Assembly (NCBI GenBank): GCA_031270515.1
Contig: JAISXM010000054.1
Coordinates: forward strand, 1 to 10,700
DNA length: 10,700 nucleotides
Direction of reading: 5' to 3'
Source of the DNA: Holosporales bacterium
GTDB taxonomy: Bacteria > Pseudomonadota > Alphaproteobacteria > BNTO01
Shown: one piece after another, positions 5,279 to 10,700 of the stretch
Position numbering within the stretch: the first letter of the stretch is position 1
Layout of the letters: every line of letters starts with the position of its first letter
Notes under the pieces: model-generated
What the model was told of the DNA's origin: nothing
Database searches by the model: none
What the model saw: the letters and a program-made list of their open reading frames with translations, nothing else
Program-made: the position numbers and the translations under genes

Positions 5279-6034
5279 ATGACAATATCATCGTTTCGTT
5301 CTTTCTGCTCGGCTGTGTGCTGTGCAATTTGTTTGTTTTTTTCCGCTTGCGGGAAAAAGGAGCCCCCTCTGGTAGTCCTGACTACGGGGACAAATCCTCC
5401 GTTTTCTTTTGTTGACCAACATGGCAATTTATCTGGGTTTGACATTGGTTTGATCCAGCTCATTTCAGAGACAATCGGCCGCCAAATCGACCTAAAGACT
5501 GTCCCATTTGACGACTTGATCAAAAAAGTTCAGGCCAAAGAGGGCGACATCGCAATCGCCGCGATCTCTATAACTGAGGACAGGAAGCGCCTGGTTGACT
5601 TCTCTGCTCCGTATCACGAGGGCGGTTTTGCTCTCATCATGTTGGAAACCACATCGAGCGACCTAAAGGACCTGAGCGACAAGTCTCTTGGCGTTGGGGA
5701 AGGCACATGGCAAGAAGGAGCTGTGAAGGCGTCGTTGATCAACATTCCGAACTTGCTTGTCCGGAGCGTCGGCCCAATAAAAATGGACGACATCGTGGCG
5801 AAAATACGTTCGGGCGAATGGGCAGCGTATGTGCTGGATGCCGATTCGGCAAAGCACGTTGTTGACAGGACTCAAGGCCTGAAGCTGGTTCCTCTGGATA
5901 TTGGCGTGCTTGGCATGGGTATCGTGACGGGCAAAGGTTCGCACCATACGCAGCTGGTGGCTGATGCAATGGTGAAGAGGAATGACGACATTGTCGCCTT
6001 AAAAGGAAAGTGGTTCTCTGCGGCGTCTAATTAG
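5279..6034 (+). CDS. ABC transporter solute-binding lipoprotein, family 3 (amino-acid type)
   Basis: 251 residues. The signal peptide ends in lipobox FSAC (Cys24), so it is expected to be a membrane-anchored periplasmic receptor that delivers a polar amino acid or similar solute to an ABC permease. The domain fits the SBP_bac_3 fold: NPPFSFVDQHGNLSGFDIGL (39-58), then AIAAISITEDRKRLVDFSAPY (92-112), where Arg102 is the usual ligand carboxylate contact, then a second lobe through LKGKWF. Length is normal. The ribosome binding site is poor: only GGG precedes a C-run before ATG, and upstream in-frame starts are cut by a stop. No permease or ATPase gene adjoins it, so it must work with components encoded elsewhere. 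The substrate cannot be read from the sequence. Confidence 0.9.
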   Translation: MTISSFRSFCSAVCCAICLFFSACGKKEPPLVVLTTGTNPPFSFVDQHGNLSGFDIGLIQLISETIGRQIDLKTVPFDDLIKKVQAKEGDIAIAAISITEDRKRLVDFSAPYHEGGFALIMLETTSSDLKDLSDKSLGVGEGTWQEGAVKASLINIPNLLVRSVGPIKMDDIVAKIRSGEWAAYVLDADSAKHVVDRTQGLKLVPLDIGVLGMGIVTGKGSHHTQLVADAMVKRNDDIVALKGKWFSAASN

Positions 6035-6077
6035 GAAAACTGGATAGGGGACTAGTTCTTTAGAACAAGGCTAACAC

Positions 6078-6114
6078 AAAAAAAGGGGAGAGTTTAGGCT
6101 CTCTCTTTTTTTTT
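6078..6114. terminator. Bidirectional intrinsic terminator
   Basis: Seven A, then GGGGAGAG (6085-6092), loop TTTAGG, CTCTCTCT (6099-6106), then T-run to 6114. The 8-bp stem has two G-T pairs and is flanked by an A-run and a T-run, so it can work both ways. It sits between the convergent solute-binding gene (ending 6034) and the smr gene (ending 6176). Confidence 0.9.
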
Positions 6115-6175
6115 ATCGCGATTTTTAAAATCTATTTTTACTAGACCAAATAACAAAAATAGTTAGCAGCAAAGG

Positions 6176-6667
6176 CTATGATAGATTTTTTGTTTTCCTT
6201 ATCCTAACATACAGAGCCCCCGCCCCTCCGTCATCCCTGGGCGCCTCCGCATATCCACTCACGAACTCCGAGAATTGCTGCAACAAAATAGGCACCGTTT
6301 GCTTTAACACGCCGCTCTTTCCCGTAATGATTTTGACCCAACTTTTCGAATGAAGCTGGCTGACATACAAAAACCGCCGCAACGCGTTTGCTGCGTCCAC
6401 CTGCGTAAAGCCATGCAGATCAATGTGCCCTTCAGGGACTATCCTTTTCTTTTGCTTCCGTTGTTGCAAATGCTCCAGGCCAAAGCAACTGCCGTCCAGG
6501 TGCGGGGCGTGCTCAGCAAGGAGCGTATCCACAGAAATACGGAGATTCGCGCGCGCCGGCGTCATTTTGACGGGCACAGTATCATGCTTGATGCGTGTGG
6601 CCTTCTCCGTTACGTGAGCCCAGACATCACGATCGTCATTCCCCCCAGCAGCACCGTCCTTGCTCAT
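6176..6667 (-). CDS. Smr-domain protein
   Basis: 163 residues with a C-terminal Smr (small MutS-related) domain. Motifs: IDLHGF near 82-87, ITGKSGVL at 114-121 and GGAGALYVRIR at 147-157, all typical of the stand-alone alphaproteobacterial Smr proteins. Smr domains bind or cut nucleic acids. Recent work on the family points to endonuclease roles including cleavage of mRNA on collided ribosomes, but the role of this subgroup is not settled. Residues 1-80 are a basic, poorly ordered N-terminal region. Its ATG overlaps the TAA of der by one base (TAATG), so translation is probably coupled. It is the last gene of the bamB-der-smr operon, before the terminator at 6078-6114. Confidence 0.88.
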   Translation of the reverse strand: MSKDGAAGGNDDRDVWAHVTEKATRIKHDTVPVKMTPARANLRISVDTLLAEHAPHLDGSCFGLEHLQQRKQKKRIVPEGHIDLHGFTQVDAANALRRFLYVSQLHSKSWVKIITGKSGVLKQTVPILLQQFSEFVSGYAEAPRDDGGAGALYVRIRKTKNLS

Positions 6668-8256
6668 TATAGTCGCACCCTTCGTGCACCGCCTCCGCTT
6701 CCGCCACGTGCACTTCCGCTGCGTGCCCTGCTTTGATGGCTGTTGCTGCTTTTGTCGTCATACGGATTCCCCTGCTGACGCCAGCGCAAACGTACAGGCC
6801 CAGATATGCGAAACGTTTGCTTGAGTTGGTTTTCCAAGAATTGACGATAGCTGCGAGGAACGTCATCCATCTTCGTCCCGAATATCACGAACTCCGGCGG
6901 CCTTGTTCCTGTTTGCGTTATGTATTTCAGCTTGGAGCGGCGCATAGCGCTAGCAGGCGGTGGCGTCTGAGCAACCAGCTCCCGCAACCACTTATTCAGC
7001 TTCGCCGTGGGCAATCTCGTGTTCCATGCTAAGTGCGTAAGTTCGACGGCATGCAGCAATTCCCTTAGCCCGCTATTGTTTTTGGCTGAAATAGACACAA
7101 CAGGCGTAAACTTCAAGTTACAATACTGCAGCGATTCGTCAATTCTCACGCGCAATAATTTTTTGTTGAGCACCAAATCCCACTTATTTAATGCAATGAC
7201 CACGCAGCGTCCTTCCTGCATGGCTTTGGATGCCAACAACAAATCCTGCTGGACAAATTCATTGTAATCAGTATTTTCCACTTCGGGGGCATCAATCACC
7301 AACACGCACACGTGCGCAAAGTTTATTGAATCCACCGCATGACTTACGCTGATTTTCTCAAGGTAATCTGTAATTTTGGCGCGTCGGCGGATTCCTGCGG
7401 TGTCGGAGAGCAAAAATTTGCGCCCGTCGTGCTCCCAGTCAAATTCTATGGTGTCGCGGGTTACGCCAGGGATGTCCGCGACGATTTGTACGTTTTTTTG
7501 CATCAATGCGTTGACTAGCGTGGACTTGCCTACGTTTGGGCGCCCAATGATGGACAGGCGGAGGGTATCATCTTCATCCGAGGTGGTTGAGCCACCCGAA
7601 GTAGCTGAGCGCGCTGAACGGGATGAGTCAGTAGAAGCCGTGGCTGAGTCAGCAGTTTCAAAAAATTCGCAGTCATCTTCATCCAAAGATTCCGCGCTAA
7701 CGGCGGATGTTGCAGGAATTTCTTCTTCCTCCGTTTGAAGCGCAGTATTCGCAGCCGCAGTCAACGTTTCATCTATAACGTGCACTAGATCACTAATGCC
7801 AGTGTTGTGCTCTGCTGACACAAACACCGGATCCAGCCCGAGAGAATACGCCGCCTGCGCTCCGTTTTTGAGCAAATCGCACTTGTTTACGACCAAAACC
7901 ACTGGCTTGCTGAGCTTTCTCACACTGCTAAACATCTGCGCAGGCACGACATCCCCCCCCAGCACGAACAAAATCAAAGCCGCGTCTTTGGCGCTCTTAA
8001 TGGTTTGCTCGCAAAGCAGCTCGCTGAGGTCGCGCACGCGACCGCTCGGCTCCTGGGCCGCCGCCAAGTCCTCCACCCCGGGCGTGTCAACCAGCGTTGC
8101 ACTTCCGCTGGGCAACTGGATGACTCGCTCGTGGCAATCGCGCGTGACCCCTGGGCGGTCGAACACAATCGCGGCTCTTTTTCTTATGAGGCGGTTAAAT
8201 AGCGCCGACTTCCCTACATTTGGAAGTCCCAATATGACGATTTTACCCAATAGCAT
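6667..8256 (-). CDS. der: Ribosome-associated GTPase Der (EngA), with extended linker and tail
   Basis: Der is the double-GTPase needed for maturation of the large ribosomal subunit. First G domain: GLPNVGKS at 10-17, DTPG at 57-60, NKCD at 124-127. Second: GRPNVGKS at 238-245, DTAG at 285-288, NKWD at 357-360. A KH-like domain follows and ends at RWRQQGNPY. At 529 residues it is longer than the usual 440-490. The linker between the G domains (about 175-232) is unusually long and rich in Glu, Asp, Ser and Thr. The tail after NPY is about 30 residues rich in Ser, Gly and Arg. The usual G.T.QD segment after the DTAG region is altered to NTDYNEFVQQD. An AGGG eight bases upstream supports ATG at 8256. 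The start overlaps the end of the bamB-like gene by 14 bp. Confidence 0.95.
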   Translation of the reverse strand: MLLGKIVILGLPNVGKSALFNRLIRKRAAIVFDRPGVTRDCHERVIQLPSGSATLVDTPGVEDLAAAQEPSGRVRDLSELLCEQTIKSAKDAALILFVLGGDVVPAQMFSSVRKLSKPVVLVVNKCDLLKNGAQAAYSLGLDPVFVSAEHNTGISDLVHVIDETLTAAANTALQTEEEEIPATSAVSAESLDEDDCEFFETADSATASTDSSRSARSATSGGSTTSDEDDTLRLSIIGRPNVGKSTLVNALMQKNVQIVADIPGVTRDTIEFDWEHDGRKFLLSDTAGIRRRAKITDYLEKISVSHAVDSINFAHVCVLVIDAPEVENTDYNEFVQQDLLLASKAMQEGRCVVIALNKWDLVLNKKLLRVRIDESLQYCNLKFTPVVSISAKNNSGLRELLHAVELTHLAWNTRLPTAKLNKWLRELVAQTPPPASAMRRSKLKYITQTGTRPPEFVIFGTKMDDVPRSYRQFLENQLKQTFRISGPVRLRWRQQGNPYDDKSSNSHQSRARSGSARGGSGGGARRVRL

Positions 8257-9544
8257 ATAAAATGCCCTGGTTTGACATTACATAAAGCGTCTTTTCCACA
8301 ATAACTGCAGTTGCGGGCGTTCTTATTGCGGTGCTAATCTTCCGGACAATATGTCCGTCGCTCGCATCATAAAAAACGACATCCCCATACTCCGTTACAA
8401 AGAGCACCGTCCCCCCGGCAATCAGCGGAGATGTCCAGGATACAGGATCCCTCATTGCGTCGCTATTGCTCGGCAACACGGCTCTCCAACGAACTTTCCC
8501 CGTCCTTTTATGGATGCAGTACACACATGCGGTTTCGTCCGTCACATACACCCACTCGCCTATAACCGCGGGCGTGTGCATCCCCGAAAACGTGGCACTC
8601 CACACGCGATCCCCAGAGGTGACGTAGTTGGCGGAAAGGCGCCCACCATGCCCCAAAGTGAACACCATCCCGTCGCTCACGACTTGGGATGCGTACACGT
8701 GCAGCAGGTTGCCCACTATATCGTCCTGAAACTGCGATGTCATGTAGTCGAACCACACTTCTGCGCCTGTATTTATATCATAGGCGCGGTACTCGCCTGT
8801 CGAATACGCAGCAAACACCAGATCCTCGCTGTATGTCGGAGACGCATTTCCTAAAAACACCATATCCTCCGGGCATTCGTACTTTTCCCACATGGTGTTT
8901 AGTTCTGAATCCAGGGCGAATAATGCATTTGTACTGCTTTGGATTAATATTATTTTGTTCACAATAGTTGGAGACGAGCGCAAAGAACAGGATAAGTTCA
9001 CTTTTTTCTTTACTTCGCCGTTCTTCCCATCCAAAAGAAGAACATCTCCAGATGCAAGTGTTACGACAATGTCGCCTTCGAAAGAGACTGCTATCCCTCC
9101 AATTTTGGCGACGTCCTCCACTTTTCGCGCAACATCAACGCTCCACAATATTTTGTGTGTCGACGCATCCACAGCAAACACTCGCCCGCACACTGTGCCG
9201 CCAAACACGACATTGTTGTATACGACAATATTGGACAACAGCCGCTCTTTGTCGGATGAATCTTTTCCAACGAGGATGCTCCAGCGAGACTTTGCACCGT
9301 TTACGTCAAAGCATTGGTTTGATGCGGCATGTGTGCACGACGCATGCGCCTGCGTGCAGTCCTTGCTGACAGAGCACTCGGGCAAGGTCATGGGGCGCTG
9401 CTTTGTCTCATGGTGTGGCTCAAGTTCTGCACCCGACAGAATCAAAGATTCGCGCACCCCAGGTAACTTCACCTTTGATGCGCAACCACACAAAAGACTT
9501 AACCCCACTAACGATAAGCAATAAAACTTTCCGTTTATACTCAT
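8243..9544 (-). CDS. bamB: BamB-like beta-propeller outer-membrane lipoprotein (PQQ-type repeats)
   Basis: 433 residues from the chosen ATG. BamB is the propeller lipoprotein of the BAM complex that inserts outer-membrane proteins. The signal peptide ends in LCGC (Cys21). About eight blades can be seen as W/D-G repeats: GRVFAVDASTHKILW, GDVLLLDGKNGEV, GEYRAYDINTGAEVW, ACVYCIHKRTGKVRW, GDVVFYDASDGHIV, and a closing GILYAIG. The frame is open 22 codons further (to 9610), but only the 9544 start puts the signal peptide at the N-terminus, with GGA eight bases before it. Residues 57-78 hold four cysteines (C57, C63, C70, C78) in an insert before the first blade, which is unusual. Position directly upstream of der matches what I know of alphaproteobacterial BamB-like genes. 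A generic PQQ-repeat protein is the alternative. Confidence 0.82.
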   Translation of the reverse strand: MSINGKFYCLSLVGLSLLCGCASKVKLPGVRESLILSGAELEPHHETKQRPMTLPECSVSKDCTQAHASCTHAASNQCFDVNGAKSRWSILVGKDSSDKERLLSNIVVYNNVVFGGTVCGRVFAVDASTHKILWSVDVARKVEDVAKIGGIAVSFEGDIVVTLASGDVLLLDGKNGEVKKKVNLSCSLRSSPTIVNKIILIQSSTNALFALDSELNTMWEKYECPEDMVFLGNASPTYSEDLVFAAYSTGEYRAYDINTGAEVWFDYMTSQFQDDIVGNLLHVYASQVVSDGMVFTLGHGGRLSANYVTSGDRVWSATFSGMHTPAVIGEWVYVTDETACVYCIHKRTGKVRWRAVLPSNSDAMRDPVSWTSPLIAGGTVLFVTEYGDVVFYDASDGHIVRKISTAIRTPATAVIVEKTLYVMSNQGILYAIG

Positions 9545-9573
9545 GTATACATTCCAAACAAAAGCCTTGACCC

Positions 9574-9599
9574 ACAACAAATTGTTGTTATGTGGACCC
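9574..9599. repeat. Palindrome and variant of the dispersed motif upstream of the bamB-like gene
   Basis: ACAACAA-A-TTGTTGT (9574-9588) is an odd palindrome. It continues into TTATGTGGACCC (9588-9599), which is identical to 5126-5137. The shared core AATTGTT..TTATG links it to the motif at 4188-4204 and 5180-5196. It lies 30-55 bases before the bamB start and could be an operator, or a repeat fossil. Confidence 0.6.
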
Positions 9600-9669
9600 G
9601 GCATAGACACTTCAACCTACGCGCGATGGTACCACATTTGTTTACAACACAGCAAAACAAACCAGACTT

Positions 9670-9687
9670 TAATAGACGAGTCTATTA
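9670..9687. repeat. 8-bp inverted repeat at the stop codon of the Deg-like gene
   Basis: TAATAGAC (9670-9677), GA, GTCTATTA (9680-9687). The TAA stop lies inside the right arm. It is AT-rich with a two-base centre and no T-run, so a poor intrinsic terminator; an operator-like dyad is possible. Confidence 0.4.
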
Positions 9688-10700
9688 GTAGACTGGGGCC
9701 ATTTCGAATCTATGCGATTGCAATGACGTAGTCCCCACTGCGCTATTATCGGTTCTGAAAGGAATGACAGGCTCAACTGCATCTTCACTATCACCTGCTG
9801 TACTTGTAACTGCACCATCAGCTGCTGCACCCGTACTTGCACCGTCAGCTGCTGCACCTGCACTTGCACCATCAGCTGCTGCACCAGCACCGTCACTTGC
9901 AGTACTGACATGCGCCGGGGATTGTGCCTTGGTCAATAACGCCAATTCATTCGCGCTTAGGGTTTCTGCTGTGCGCACTCCCATTGCTTTCTTTTCTGCA
10001 TCAAACACATACATCTTCGCTGGATTCGCATCCGGCTCTAAAGTTATGTTGACCCAGACAGGATTTTTTTTAGATCCGTATCCAACGGACACGAATTTTT
10101 TCCCAGAAAGTATTCTTGTTGCTGCAAAAAAATCGTCTAATGTTTCTATTTCCATTAATTGACCGTCACCTCTTAAAGCCCAAATGACCCCACCAGATGA
10201 ACCAGAAAACGGTGACATATAGTCATACTTAGCATATACACCCTTTTTTTGGCCAAAGTATTCACCGTCACGATAAAGAAATGCAGTATTCTGCCAATAA
10301 ACAAGCTTGAATTTATCATAACCTGAAACTTCTTTAGTCTGCACTTTTAATGTTTTATATTGAGGCACTCCCCTTTTGTTACGACGAATCACTACCACTT
10401 CTACATATTCGCCTGACATGAGGTGCTCAATTGTTACCAAGGAGGGTCCAACAAGTTTACCATTGACTGAAACAACTACATCTCCAGACATCAGTGTGTT
10501 CTTCGCTTTTTTAGGCTTTTCCGAGAAACTTAGACGTTCAACCTGCAGGATTTTGCCAGAGCTATCAGAAAAGTTATCCATATACGTGGATGCGTATCCG
10601 TTTGGTACCAATCCGCGTATGACCAAATCCTGAACTTGGGCGTGTTGTAATTTAAACCCAAATGAATGTCTACGCAGCCAATCGCCACGTTGTAATGCAC
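9685..10700 (-). CDS. Deg/HtrA-like PDZ protein, C-terminal part; gene runs off the window
   Basis: The frame stays open to the window edge (337 residues visible, beginning ALQRGDWLRRHSFGFKLQ), so the N-terminus is missing and any start near 10626 is an artefact. The visible N-terminal part reads as a PDZ domain: GFKLQ, a loop with GLVPNG, ILQVE, then MSGDVVVSVNGKLVGPSL, then MSGEYVEVVVIRR. PDZ domains in Deg/HtrA periplasmic proteases bind unfolded substrates or partners. After it come about 130 residues, possibly a divergent second PDZ-like unit (METLDDFF-type region, then FVSVGYG). The last 80 residues are low complexity with an AGAAADGAS repeat. A GSSGGV string (10186-10206) resembles a serine-protease motif but lies after the PDZ and is probably unrelated to catalysis. 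The protease domain, if present, is outside the window. Confidence 0.7.
   Translation of the reverse strand, partial: ALQRGDWLRRHSFGFKLQHAQVQDLVIRGLVPNGYASTYMDNFSDSSGKILQVERLSFSEKPKKAKNTLMSGDVVVSVNGKLVGPSLVTIEHLMSGEYVEVVVIRRNKRGVPQYKTLKVQTKEVSGYDKFKLVYWQNTAFLYRDGEYFGQKKGVYAKYDYMSPFSGSSGGVIWALRGDGQLMEIETLDDFFAATRILSGKKFVSVGYGSKKNPVWVNITLEPDANPAKMYVFDAEKKAMGVRTAETLSANELALLTKAQSPAHVSTASDGAGAAADGASAGAAADGASTGAAADGAVTSTAGDSEDAVEPVIPFRTDNSAVGTTSLQSHRFEMAPVY
9811..9891 (-). repeat. Three 27-bp tandem repeats in the Deg-like gene tail
   Basis: Units begin at 9811, 9838 and 9865 and share TGCACC(A/G)TCAGCTGCTGCAC. They encode the 9-residue unit AGAAADGAS (variants ending in AGAAADGAS and TGAAADGAV). 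The period is in frame. Confidence 0.85.

Noticed and set aside
5065..5523. 152-codon minus-strand frame
   Set aside because: Lies across the repeat mosaic and antisense to the solute-binding protein; shadow frame.
7796..8260. 154-codon plus-strand frame opposite der
   Set aside because: Antisense shadow of a highly conserved GTPase domain.
9545..9610. Upstream 22-codon extension of the bamB-like gene
   Set aside because: It would bury the lipoprotein signal peptide inside the protein; the ATG at 9544 gives a normal N-terminal signal and has a GGA at suitable spacing.
9703..9712. TTCGAATC, resembling a tRNA T-loop
   Set aside because: Flanking bases do not form a T-stem, there is no acceptor or anticodon arm, and it lies in coding sequence of the Deg-like gene.

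Overview
The window looks like chromosome of an alphaproteobacterium, most likely host-associated or intracellular (Holosporales- or Rickettsiales-like). This is inference, not a database result. The Smr-domain protein has the alphaproteobacterial signature (ITGK then GVL, and GGAGALYV). It follows der and a BamB-like propeller lipoprotein in a tight cluster that I associate with Alphaproteobacteria. Only atpH and atpA of the F1 genes sit together here. Long low-density, repeat-rich spacers separate housekeeping blocks, and two exported proteins carry a Myb/SANT fold.

Layout. (1) 81-2425, plus strand: atpH and atpA. AtpH has an extra N-terminus made of five tandem 33-36 bp units, each starting with ATG or GTG. 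No atpG or atpD follows. (2) 2426-4293: an accessory island with two paralogous small secreted proteins (2738-3139 and 3442-3879). They share a nearly identical signal peptide and 5' flank, diverge in the middle, and each end in one Myb/SANT repeat. A 10-codon upstream ORF overlaps each start. The spacer behind them holds three 20-bp tandem repeats and a 70-bp cruciform with perfect 17-bp arms. (3) 4294-6034: a lipoprotein of unknown function (minus) and a solitary amino-acid-type ABC solute-binding lipoprotein (plus), divergently transcribed from a repeat-mosaic spacer. A bidirectional terminator lies at 6078-6114. (4) 6176-9544, minus strand: overlapping genes bamB-like, der and smr, probably one operon. 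(5) 9685 to the window end, minus strand: the C-terminal part of a Deg/HtrA-like protein with a PDZ domain and an Ala/Gly/Asp repeat tail.

How the parts relate. The housekeeping functions (ATP synthesis, outer-membrane assembly, ribosome biogenesis, nucleic-acid or ribosome quality control, periplasmic proteolysis) do not obviously cooperate, apart from the bamB-der-smr operon. The most interesting part is the island at 2.4-5.3 kb. It combines candidate exported Myb-domain effectors, a repeated leader cassette with a conserved mini-ORF, and a dispersed motif (TTCAAATTGTTTTTATG) that recurs as inverted and direct copies around the lipoprotein gene and, in variant form, near bamB.
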